DNA from: JAYREN01 sp041908845
GTDB lineage: Bacteria > Acidobacteriota > Holophagae > Holophagales > Holophagaceae
Reading direction: 5' to 3'
DNA length: 7,673 bases
NCBI GenBank assembly: GCA_041908845.1
Contig: JAYREN010000157.1
Span: 1-7,673 of the forward strand
The notes beneath the pieces were generated by a model, which ran no database searches, was not told the DNA's origin, and saw only the letters and a program-made list of their open reading frames with translations. This document shows, one piece after another, positions 1-5,481 of the stretch. A program made the position numbers and the translations under genes. The first letter of the stretch is position 1, and each line of letters begins with the position of its first letter.

Positions 1-1
1 G

Positions 2-244
2 GATCTCGTGACAGCGGTGCCCGTAGGGGCCTCCGGCGACAAGACGGGGCTGCCCATCGTGGGGGTTCGGAGCCGCAGTCAGAAGGACAGCATCAAGATG
101 TACCGGGGCAAGACCCTCCACAGCGATTGGGTGTTCTCGGCCGCCGACGACATCCTGGGCATTCCCGGCGGTGAAGTGCCGGGCGCCCCCGGAGTCCTCA
201 AGCCTGGCGTTACGGCCAATCCAACCGCCCCCGAAAAGAAGTGA
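2..244 (+). CDS. C-terminal part of an unrecognised protein (5' end outside the window)
   Basis: The frame is open from the left edge to a TGA at 242-244, so about 80 C-terminal residues are visible and the true start probably lies outside. A GTG at position 8 could act as a start, but nothing before it looks like a ribosome binding site. The visible part has a mixed polar stretch (IVGVRSRSQKDSIKMYRGK) and then a Gly/Pro/Ala-rich tail ending in PEKK, which suggests a flexible C-terminus. I do not recognise a family. The stop lies only 11 bases before the preferred dacB start, so the two genes are probably co-transcribed. Its function cannot be stated from this fragment. Confidence 0.55.
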   Translation, partial: DLVTAVPVGASGDKTGLPIVGVRSRSQKDSIKMYRGKTLHSDWVFSAADDILGIPGGEVPGAPGVLKPGVTANPTAPEKK

Positions 245-246
245 GG
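243..246 (+). promoter_or_regulatory. Ribosome binding site that decides the dacB start
   Basis: GAGG at 243-246 lies 9 bases before the ATG at 256 (a second ATG follows at 259) and overlaps the upstream gene's TGA. The alternative GTG at 241 overlaps that stop as GTGA but has only a weak purine run (GAAAAG) before it. This favours translation from 256, coupled to the upstream gene. Confidence 0.45.
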
Positions 247-255
247 ATTTCAAAG

Positions 256-1407
256 ATGATGCACTGGCTCCCCCGCACCCTGGTCGCGCTCTACGCTCCC
301 GTGGCCTTCGCCATAGCACCCGCGCCCAGTTTCAAGAGCTGGATCGGCAAGATGGAGAACCGTGGCGTTCAGGTGACCGCGGGGTTGTGGGATCTCTCCA
401 CGGGCACACTGCTGGAGGGCCATCAGACGGATCTCGCGCTGGTGCCTGCCTCCACCACCAAGGTCGTTTCGACATACGCCATCCTGAAGACCTGGAAACC
501 CAACTACGAGATCGAGACCGAGGTATGGGGCGACTTCCAGGGCGGCATTGTGAAGGGGGATCTCATCCTCAAGGGGGGCGGCGATCCATTGCTCACCAAT
601 GAGCGGATCTGGCTTCTGGCTCAGGAACTCAAGGCCCGCGGCGTGGTGCGCGTCCAGGGCCGAATCCGCTTGGATCAGCGGGCCTTCGATGGCCAGTTTC
701 TGGGCAACGGATGGGGGAATACCACCTCCGACACCACGCCCCCGATCCTGCCGCTTTCGGTGAACTTCAACCGCGATGACAACGGCCGAATCCTGCGCAA
801 TCCGGAGCGAAATGCTCTCACCGTGCTCACTCGCATTTTCCGGGAGACGGGGATCATCGTGGACGAGGGCAATGTTCCGCCAAGTGAGGGCCAGAAGATC
901 GCGACCCTCGTCTCCCCGCCCCTTCGACAGATGGTCCAGAACATCAACAAGTTCTCCAACAACTTCATGATCGAGATGCTGGTGAAGCGGTTCGGGGATG
1001 GCACTTGGCCCAAGGGCATCGCGCGCATCCAGGACTTCTACAAGACCACGCTGGAACTCGGGCCCGACAAGGTCGCCATCACCGATGGTTCCGGGCTAAG
1101 CAAGGACAACCGCCTGTCGGCACGGACCCTGGCCATCGTGCTGCGGGCAGGCTGGAATGATTTCGAAGTGGGCCCCGAATTCGTGGACAGCCTAAAGATC
1201 ATCGGCGGCGAACCCTGGAAGCTAAAGGTCCAGGACCCCAATCTCGCCCGGCGGATCCGGTGCAAGACGGGCCATCTCAACGGCGTCAGCTCTATCTGCG
1301 GCTACCTTCAGACCCCCAACGGCAAGCTTCGGGTCTTTGCCATCATCCTCAACGGCGATGCGAAAGAGGATGACCTCTGGGAGATGGTCTCCCGCTGGGC
1401 GAATTGA
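256..1407 (+). CDS. dacB: PBP4-type D-alanyl-D-alanine carboxypeptidase/endopeptidase (peptidase S13), short form
   Basis: This enzyme should remove the terminal D-Ala from peptidoglycan stem peptides, or cut D-Ala cross-links, outside the cytoplasmic membrane. From the ATG at 256 the protein has 383 residues. It begins with a signal-peptide-like segment (MMHWLPRTLVALYAPVAFA). The active-site motifs are in family order: STTK at residues 66-69 (Ser nucleophile and Lys), SNN at 234-236 within FSNNFMIEML, and KTG at 337-339. The SNN context and the GSGLS motif (DGSGLSKDNRLSA) are typical of S13. E. coli PBP4 is about 477 residues with a longer SxxK-SxN interval. Here that interval is 168 residues, about 75 shorter, so the inserted accessory domain is probably reduced. 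A GTG at 241 would add five residues (MRISK). The last 12 codons and the stop are duplicated downstream (1481-1523). Confidence 0.9.
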   Translation: MMHWLPRTLVALYAPVAFAIAPAPSFKSWIGKMENRGVQVTAGLWDLSTGTLLEGHQTDLALVPASTTKVVSTYAILKTWKPNYEIETEVWGDFQGGIVKGDLILKGGGDPLLTNERIWLLAQELKARGVVRVQGRIRLDQRAFDGQFLGNGWGNTTSDTTPPILPLSVNFNRDDNGRILRNPERNALTVLTRIFRETGIIVDEGNVPPSEGQKIATLVSPPLRQMVQNINKFSNNFMIEMLVKRFGDGTWPKGIARIQDFYKTTLELGPDKVAITDGSGLSKDNRLSARTLAIVLRAGWNDFEVGPEFVDSLKIIGGEPWKLKVQDPNLARRIRCKTGHLNGVSSICGYLQTPNGKLRVFAIILNGDAKEDDLWEMVSRWAN

Positions 1408-1410
1408 GGC
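1368..1410 (+). repeat. 43-bp direct repeat, copy 1 (dacB 3' end)
   Basis: This exact 43-bp segment covers the last 12 complete codons of dacB, the TGA stop and three bases beyond. It recurs without mismatch at 1481-1523, with 113 bp between copy starts and a 70-bp spacer. The bases immediately outside both ends differ, so these are true repeat boundaries. Confidence 0.95.
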
Positions 1411-1432
1411 CTTGCCACAGGATTACCTACTG

Positions 1433-1459
1433 CCTGCGAAGTTTCGCGTATCCCGCAGG
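1433..1459. other. Small inverted repeat in the dacB downstream spacer
   Basis: CCTGCG at 1433-1438 pairs with CGCAGG at 1454-1459. Between and overlapping the arms is a second possible stem, GCGA(AGTT)TCGC at 1436-1447. No run of T follows on either strand, so it does not look like a classical intrinsic terminator. It may be a weak RNA hairpin after dacB or simply GC-rich sequence. Confidence 0.35.
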
Positions 1460-1480
1460 GATACCGAATGGATACCGAAT
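1459..1480 (+). repeat. 11-bp tandem repeat, two copies
   Basis: GGATACCGAAT occurs twice head to tail (1459-1469 and 1470-1480). It ends exactly where the second copy of the dacB-end repeat starts at 1481, so it sits on the junction of the larger duplication and may be a by-product of the same slippage or template switch. Confidence 0.9.
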
Positions 1481-1523
1481 GGATGACCTCTGGGAGATGG
1501 TCTCCCGCTGGGCGAATTGAGGC
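1481..1523 (+). repeat. 43-bp direct repeat, copy 2 (non-coding duplicate of the dacB 3' end)
   Basis: This exact copy of 1368-1410 lies outside dacB, in the intergenic region before the receiver gene. The 113-bp offset is not a multiple of three and dacB has already stopped, so this copy is not read as dacB. It ends 63 bases before the receiver start. GAGGC at its end (1519-1523) can pair with GCCTC at 1531-1535, and a further small stem CCTGG/CCAGG lies at 1539-1551. Neither has a T tract. Confidence 0.95.
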
Positions 1524-1586
1524 ATGCTACGCCTCGTCCCTGGCGGCCAGGATCGCCTTGGGGGATGATGAGGGCAGAGGATTGCC

Positions 1587-1964
1587 ATGGCTCGGATTGC
1601 CATCGTGGATGACAGCCGCCTTGCCCGCACGTTTGCGGCAAGCTGCTTGCGCAAGTCCGGCCATGAGATCGTCGAAATCGACCCCATAAGCATCTTCGAG
1701 GTGCTCAAGAACCTCCGGGATAATCCACCCCAGCTCCTGCTCATGGATTACCTCATGCCCGGGTGCCCCGGCAACAGCCTGGTGAGGGCCTGTCGCGAGG
1801 ACCAGGCCTTGAAGGAGATTCCCATCCTGGTCATCACCGCCCATCGGGATGAAGAGATTCGTGAGCGCCTCGAACGAATGGGGCTGCTGGGTTTCCTCCA
1901 CAAGCCCTTCGAACCTCAAGCGCTTCAGGGTGAAGTCGAGCGCCTTCTGTCGCCAACTGTCTGA
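1587..1964 (+). CDS. Single-domain response regulator (CheY-like receiver)
   Basis: This 125-residue protein consists of one receiver domain with no output domain. It would accept a phosphoryl group from a histidine kinase and signal by protein contact in the cytoplasm. All key residues are visible: the acidic pair D8-D9 (IVDDSRLAR), phosphoacceptor D54 (LLLMDYLMPG), the switch residue T84 (LVITAH), F103 at the aromatic switch position, and K106-P107 (FLHKPF). The length is normal for the family. AGAGG about 8 bases before the ATG supports the start. No histidine kinase or chemotaxis gene is adjacent, so its partner is unknown and it may be an orphan regulator or part of a phosphorelay. It converges with the transporter operon and is bracketed by duplicated ends of both neighbouring genes. 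Confidence 0.9.
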   Translation: MARIAIVDDSRLARTFAASCLRKSGHEIVEIDPISIFEVLKNLRDNPPQLLLMDYLMPGCPGNSLVRACREDQALKEIPILVITAHRDEEIRERLERMGLLGFLHKPFEPQALQGEVERLLSPTV

Positions 1965-1974
1965 GCGTGCATCG

Positions 1975-2066
1975 AGGCGGGAGCGTGGCCCGGAACCCGG
2001 CTCATTCGAAGGTGAGGACTTCCTTTTCTTCGCGGTAGGCGAAGAGCTCGCCGAAACGACCCCAGG
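1975..2066 (-). repeat. 92-bp direct repeat, distal copy (non-coding duplicate of the ATPase gene 3' end)
   Basis: This segment matches 2136-2227 at 91 of 92 positions. The one difference is C at 1984 against A at 2145. On the minus strand it repeats the last 20 codons and stop of the ATPase gene plus 27 bases of its downstream flank. The copies are 161 bp apart with a 69-bp spacer. The copy begins only 11 bases after the receiver stop. It lies beyond the real stop of the ATPase gene, so it is not translated as part of that protein. Confidence 0.95.
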
Positions 2067-2110
2067 TCCCGCCTCCGAGAGCGCAGCCGCGAAGCGGCAA
2101 GGGAGCGGGA
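2067..2110. other. GC-rich cruciform-like hairpin between convergent genes
   Basis: Outer arms TCCCGC (2067-2072) and GCGGGA (2105-2110) pair. The stem continues as TCC/GGA after one bulged C. Inside is a perfect hairpin GCCGC-GAA-GCGGC at 2086-2098. It lies between the convergent receiver and ATPase genes, so it could end transcription from either side, but no T tract follows on either strand. Its shape resembles the palindromic REP-type elements of other bacteria. That is only a resemblance, since no second copy is present here. Confidence 0.45.
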
Positions 2111-2115
2111 AGCAG

Positions 2116-2128
2116 CCTGCGGTGCAGG
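2116..2128. other. Small perfect hairpin in the same spacer
   Basis: CCTGC (2116-2120) and GCAGG (2124-2128) form a five-base stem with loop GGT. It lies beside the larger hairpin at 2067-2110, within the 69-bp spacer between the ATPase-end repeats. Confidence 0.4.
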
Positions 2129-2135
2129 GTGCGAT

Positions 2136-2227
2136 AGGCGGGAGAGTGGCCCGGAACCCGGCTCATTCGAAGGTGAGGACTTCCTTTTCTTCGCGGTAGG
2201 CGAAGAGCTCGCCGAAACGACCCCAGG
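2136..2227 (-). repeat. 92-bp direct repeat, proximal copy (real ATPase gene 3' end)
   Basis: This copy spans the end of the ATPase gene in its native frame: the last 20 complete codons, the stop at 2163-2165, and 27 bases of downstream flank to 2136. It is duplicated at 1975-2066 with one mismatch. The repeat ends at 2227, where the two sequences diverge sharply, so it includes only a short part of the C-terminal domain. Confidence 0.95.
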
Positions 2228-3443
2228 CCACCAGGGTCTCGAAGGTCTCTTCGGTGTCTTCCATGGGCAGACGCAGTGTGATTTCGTGGAGCAGTTCTTC
2301 CTTGGAGACTTCGCCTTCGCGGAGCTGCAGCATTTCGCGCACCACGCGGAAGAGCTTGAGCTGAAGAAGTTGGGCCCGCCAGATGTCCTTGCGCTTGTCC
2401 ATGTCCGCGGCCATGAAGCGCAGGCCGATGGCGGTGAAGGCGAGACTGCGCTTGGGCGTTTCCACCAGGTCGAGCATCTCGGCGGCCTTGACGGTGGTGA
2501 GCACGGTCTCGAAGGGCACGTGGGTCTGGGCGGCAACCTGGAAGAGATCGCAGCTCCCGCCCTGGGCTTCGAGGAATTCCAGCAGGCCGAGAATATCGGG
2601 GCTGCCCACGTGGGGCAGGGGCTCGATGCCTTCGGGCACCTTGCTGGGAATGGGTGCGGTCACCTCCACATCCGGCAATTCGGCGGAGGTGATGATGTCG
2701 TGCACGCGATCCACCAGCTTCAGGAATTCCGGGGTGCGACTGTTGCGGGGGCGCGGCAAGGGATTCGGAATGATGGTGCGGATGTGGGAGGGATTGCCGG
2801 ACAGGATCACAATACGATCCGACATGAGCACTGCCTCGCGGATGGAGTGGCTCACCAGCACGATGCTGTTGGGGTTGCGCTCGGCATCCTGCCAGATATC
2901 CAGCAGCTCGGCCCGCAGTGCCTCGGCGGTGAGGGCATCCACCTGGCTAAAGGGCTCGTCCATGACGAGGACTTCAGGATCTACCGCCAGGGCTCGGGCC
3001 ACGCCCACGCGCTGCTTGAAGCCCCGGGACAGCTCCCGGGGAAAGGCTTCTTCAAAACCCTCGAGGCCCACCTTGCTGATGGCTTGGTGTGCGCGATCCC
3101 GCACTTCCTCTTCGGGCAAGTCCCGGGCGCGCAGCACGACGCGCACATTCTCTTCCACCGTCATCCACGGGTAGAGAGCGAAATCCTGGAACACCACGGC
3201 CACGCCGGGATTGAGGCCCACCAGCTTGTTGCGGTGGTACCGAACTTCGCCGTTGGTGGGTGGCGTCAGGCCCGCGATCAGACGCAACAGCGTGGACTTG
3301 CCGCTGCCGTTGGGCCCCAGGATGCAGAGGATCTCATCCTGCAGCACCTTCAGGTTGATGTCTTCTAGCACCCGGATGTCTTTGCCGCGGGAGCCGGGAA
3401 AGTGCTTCTGGACGCCACGGAGTTCGCAGATGGGGGCGGTCAT
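2163..3443 (-). CDS. ABC transporter ATP-binding protein with C-terminal AAA-associated domain (nitrate/taurine/bicarbonate type)
   Basis: The 426-residue protein would hydrolyse ATP on the cytoplasmic face to drive the double permease encoded just upstream. The nucleotide-binding domain (about residues 5-250) shows Walker A GPNGSGKST at 43-51, Q-loop FQDFALYPWMTVEEN from 85, signature LSRGFKQR at 138-145, Walker B VLVMDEPF at 158-165, D-loop SQVDAL, and switch His199 (LVSHS). The signature has Arg where many ABC proteins have Gly (LSGGQ). Residues about 282-426 form an extra helical/winged-helix-like region that matches my memory of the AAA-associated C-terminal domain (PF09821 type), whose role is not established. 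AGGAG overlapping the permease stop supports the start. The last 20 codons are duplicated downstream at 1975-2066. The substrate is unknown. Confidence 0.9.
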   Translation of the reverse strand: MTAPICELRGVQKHFPGSRGKDIRVLEDINLKVLQDEILCILGPNGSGKSTLLRLIAGLTPPTNGEVRYHRNKLVGLNPGVAVVFQDFALYPWMTVEENVRVVLRARDLPEEEVRDRAHQAISKVGLEGFEEAFPRELSRGFKQRVGVARALAVDPEVLVMDEPFSQVDALTAEALRAELLDIWQDAERNPNSIVLVSHSIREAVLMSDRIVILSGNPSHIRTIIPNPLPRPRNSRTPEFLKLVDRVHDIITSAELPDVEVTAPIPSKVPEGIEPLPHVGSPDILGLLEFLEAQGGSCDLFQVAAQTHVPFETVLTTVKAAEMLDLVETPKRSLAFTAIGLRFMAADMDKRKDIWRAQLLQLKLFRVVREMLQLREGEVSKEELLHEITLRLPMEDTEETFETLVAWGRFGELFAYREEKEVLTFE

Positions 3444-3448
3444 GGCGG

Positions 3449-3453
3449 CTCCT
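3449..3453 (-). promoter_or_regulatory. Ribosome binding site of the ATPase gene, overlapping the permease stop
   Basis: On the minus strand the permease stop reads TAGGAG, so the stop codon and the AGGAG Shine-Dalgarno share bases. The ATG of the ATPase gene follows after 5 bases. This tight arrangement implies translational coupling within one operon. Confidence 0.7.
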
Positions 3454-5191
3454 AGCGATTAAGGGAGTAGCGGGTCTCGGCCAAGCGGTACAGCGGAGCC
3501 CACACGAGCCGGTTGAACAACACGACCAGCAATGCCATCAGGATGGCGCTGGCAGCGAGCAGAGGAATGTTGCCTTCATCCGCCGACTGGGTGACGATGG
3601 CGCCGAGCCCGAAGGTGGAATAAGTCTGGTCCCGGAACTGAACGATTTCCGTGATGATGCTGACGTTCCAGGCGCCGCCAGTGGCCGTCACCCAGCCGGT
3701 GACAAGGAAGGGGAAGATGGCCGGGAAATAGAGTTTCCAGGCGGTCTTCCAGATGCCGAAGCGGTAAGCCTTGGCAGCCTCGCGCAGGTTCATGGGAATG
3801 GCCTGGGCTCCGGCGATCACGTTGAAGAGCAGGTACCACTGGGTGGAGCGCGTCATTAAGAGAAGGCTGCTGGTGAATAGGTTCACGCCCATGCGCTGCA
3901 GGGCCACGATGAGGGCCACGAAGAGGATGCTGGCAGGGAAACTGGCAACGACTTGGACGAAGGGCTGGAGGCGGCGGCTCCAGGTCGGGGAGAGGCCGAT
4001 CCAGAGCCCGATGGGCAGGGTCCAGCAGGTGGCCAGGATGGTGGAACTGAGCACCCGGCCCATGGAGGCGCCTCCTGCCTTCAGGAGCCGCAGCCATTCG
4101 GGAGTGGAGACGCTGGTGAGCACGCCCAGCAGTTTGATTCCGCCGAAGGCGAGGGCCAGGAGCACCAGGATGAGCATGGTGCCGCCGAGGACCTTCTGGA
4201 ACGCGGTGTGTTCTTCGGAGATATCCGGGGGAGCGATGGCCCGGGGGCGGCGCTGGGGCACCAGGCGGGTGACCATGAGGCGGATGCGTATCCAGAGTTC
4301 ACTGCGGCGAAGCAGGCGCAGCAGCCAGCTGCGGTGCTTCTCGACGCGCACGGCATCGTCCATCTGGAATCGCTGGCTCCAGGCCACGATGGGCTTCCAG
4401 ACGAGCTGATCTAGGAGGATGACCAGGGTGAGCATGGCCAGGATGGCGTAGATCTCGGCGCGCGCGTTGACCTGATCCACGGCCTCGCGCATGTAGGCCC
4501 CCAGGCCCGGAAGGCGAAAGTCGCGGTTGCCCAGCTTGAAGGCCTCCGCGGCCATCAGGAAGAACCATCCGTTGGCCACGCTTACCATGGAGTTCCAGAC
4601 CAGCCCCGGCGTGGCGTAGGGCAGTTCCACCCACCGCAGACGCTGGCTCCAGCTCATGCCGTAGCCGCGGGAGACTTCGTCCAGTTCCTTGGGAATGGTT
4701 TTCAGGCTCTGGTAGAAGCTGAAGGCCATGTTCCAGGCTTGGCAAGTGACGATGAGGATCACCGCAGAAAGCTCGATGCCGATGTTGCTGGTGGGAAACA
4801 GGCTGACCATGGCCAGCAGGATCACCGGCATGAAGGCCAGCAGCGGCACACTCTGGAGAATGTCCAGGATGGGGATGAGGAAGCGTTCCGCCAGGGGATC
4901 CCGAGCGGCCCAGTAGGCCACCACGAGGGTGAATCCCGCAGAGATGACGTAGGCCACGGCGGCCCGGGCAAAGCTCAGGATGGCGTATTTAGGCAGGGCC
5001 CACGGGGAAAGATCAATCTCGACCACCGGGCGCTGGATGACGGTCCACTCCCGGGCGACGAGGACCATGCCCATGACGATGCCCGCCAGGGCGGCGATGA
5101 CCAGCAGGTCCACCCAGCGGCGGCGGCGTATGGGGGCACCAAACAGGTTGCTGGCCTGCCCCCATGCGTTGTTGAGAAACTGATTGATCAT
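3452..5191 (-). CDS. ABC transporter permease with two fused transmembrane domains
   Basis: This 579-residue inner-membrane protein contains two binding-protein-dependent transport domains in one chain, so a single copy could supply both halves of the channel. After a basic N-terminus (IRRRR, residues 21-25) comes a first membrane segment at about 29-45. Domain 1 spans about 80-270 and has an EAA-like cytoplasmic loop around 160-185 (IPKELDEVSRGYG), the site that contacts the ATPase. A charged linker follows (about 275-330), then a membrane segment near 335-357. Domain 2 (about 370-560) has a second EAA loop near 465-485 (NLREAAKAYRFG). It is the first gene of the two-gene operon. No substrate-binding protein gene is nearby, which is unusual for an importer. 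The start is the most upstream one in frame and has only a weak ribosome binding site. Confidence 0.88.
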   Translation of the reverse strand: MINQFLNNAWGQASNLFGAPIRRRRWVDLLVIAALAGIVMGMVLVAREWTVIQRPVVEIDLSPWALPKYAILSFARAAVAYVISAGFTLVVAYWAARDPLAERFLIPILDILQSVPLLAFMPVILLAMVSLFPTSNIGIELSAVILIVTCQAWNMAFSFYQSLKTIPKELDEVSRGYGMSWSQRLRWVELPYATPGLVWNSMVSVANGWFFLMAAEAFKLGNRDFRLPGLGAYMREAVDQVNARAEIYAILAMLTLVILLDQLVWKPIVAWSQRFQMDDAVRVEKHRSWLLRLLRRSELWIRIRLMVTRLVPQRRPRAIAPPDISEEHTAFQKVLGGTMLILVLLALAFGGIKLLGVLTSVSTPEWLRLLKAGGASMGRVLSSTILATCWTLPIGLWIGLSPTWSRRLQPFVQVVASFPASILFVALIVALQRMGVNLFTSSLLLMTRSTQWYLLFNVIAGAQAIPMNLREAAKAYRFGIWKTAWKLYFPAIFPFLVTGWVTATGGAWNVSIITEIVQFRDQTYSTFGLGAIVTQSADEGNIPLLAASAILMALLVVLFNRLVWAPLYRLAETRYSLNR

Positions 5192-5255
5192 GGCGGATCC
5201 GAAGGCTTGGAGCGGAAGGTACGACCTGGAATCGTGCGTCTTCCGGCAAGGTGGT

Positions 5256-5269
5256 GGGACACGTGTCCC
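5256..5269. promoter_or_regulatory. 14-bp perfect palindrome, candidate operator
   Basis: GGGACACGTGTCCC is perfectly self-complementary and stops at its ends (T at 5255, G at 5270). It lies 65 bases before the permease start on one side and about 47 bases before the small ORF on the other, so one dimeric regulator bound here could act on both divergent units. The regulator is unknown. Confidence 0.5.
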
Positions 5270-5278
5270 GTTGCTCCG

Positions 5279-5297
5279 CTGAGCTCGGCTAGCTCAG
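5279..5297. promoter_or_regulatory. 7-bp inverted repeat, possible second operator or hairpin
   Basis: CTGAGCT (5279-5285) and AGCTCAG (5291-5297) are exact inverted copies around the spacer CGGCT. It lies 9 bases after the 14-bp palindrome and 4 bases before the long hairpin. It may be a protein site or an RNA stem near the 5' end of the kinase leader transcript. Confidence 0.4.
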
Positions 5298-5301
5298 TCG
5301 C

Positions 5302-5349
5302 GAAGGAGGTTCATCGATGACGCGCTGGGTACTCATCGAAACCTCCTTC
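5302..5349 (+). promoter_or_regulatory. Long hairpin enclosing a consensus Shine-Dalgarno and start codon
   Basis: GAAGGAGGTT (5302-5311) pairs with AACCTCCTTC (5340-5349), and TCGATGA (5314-5320) pairs with TCATCGA (5333-5339). This gives a 17-bp stem with a two-base bulge (CA) and a 12-base loop. The 5' arm contains AAGGAGGT, the full anti-16S complement, and an ATG at 5317, so an RNA from this strand would have its ribosome binding site locked in the stem. The 3' arm read on the minus strand also gives AAGGAGGT followed by ATG (5336-5334), opening a 15-codon ORF (5336-5289). No T tract follows, so a plain terminator is unlikely. Confidence 0.6.
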
Positions 5350-5448
5350 CCGGCTCTCCGCCTCTTGGCAGGATGGCCTGGGCCCCGCGCCGAGGTCAAC
5401 CCAGAATGGCGTCACATTCGGATCATGGATCTCCTTGAGCCGGGATAG
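5317..5448 (+). CDS. Small 43-residue ORF upstream of and in frame with the kinase (leader peptide candidate)
   Basis: The ORF starts at an ATG 6 bases after a perfect AAGGAGGT and ends at a TAG at 5446-5448. It is in the same reading frame as the kinase, which starts 33 bases later. The product begins MTRWVLIETSFPALRLLAG and ends LLEPG. It has three Trp, no clear signal peptide and no family I recognise. About 70 percent of codons end in G or C, consistent with real coding in this genome. It could be a translated leader that controls the kinase, a separate small protein, or the remnant of a longer kinase N-terminus cut off by one stop. Its start lies inside the hairpin at 5302-5349, so its translation is probably structure-dependent. 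Confidence 0.45.
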   Translation: MTRWVLIETSFPALRLLAGWPGPRAEVNPEWRHIRIMDLLEPG

Positions 5449-5466
5449 CCCCACCGTCACACTTCC

Positions 5467-5471
5467 AGGAG
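5467..5471 (+). promoter_or_regulatory. Ribosome binding site that decides the kinase start
   Basis: AGGAG at 5467-5471 is 10 bases before GTG at 5482 and 16 bases before ATG at 5488. The GTG spacing is acceptable and the ATG spacing is too long, so GTG is preferred. Confidence 0.45.
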
Positions 5472-5481
5472 CCTGTTCATC

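Larger units (their letters stand above)
5192..5481. other. Divergent regulatory region between the transporter operon and the kinase gene
   Basis: This 290-base stretch separates the minus-strand permease start from the plus-strand kinase start. It contains a 14-bp palindrome, a 7-bp inverted repeat, a long hairpin and a small ORF, each listed separately. I could not identify a convincing -35/-10 pair on either strand, which is usual for GC-rich genomes outside the model phyla. Confidence 0.6.

Noticed and set aside
241..255. GTG at 241 as the dacB start
   Set aside because: It is possible and would add five residues to the signal peptide, but the ribosome site at 243-246 is placed for the ATG at 256. 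It is kept as an alternative only.
1468..1689. 73-codon plus-strand frame that starts in the duplicated dacB end
   Set aside because: It runs through the 43-bp repeat in a frame different from dacB and overlaps the receiver gene out of frame. There is no ribosome site, so a dacB pseudogene protein is not supported.
2067..2110. Calling the hairpin between convergent genes an intrinsic terminator
   Set aside because: There is no T tract on either side, so the position fits but the sequence does not.
1368..2227. CRISPR array or integron from the repeated segments
   Set aside because: Each repeat has only two copies, the two repeat families are unrelated, and there is no integrase, cas gene or attC-like fold in the window.
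2286..3368. 360-codon plus-strand open frame opposite the ATPase gene
   Set aside because: It is antisense to a gene with all ABC ATPase motifs, and its product is rich in His, Gly and Ala without any recognisable domain. It is a GC-driven shadow.
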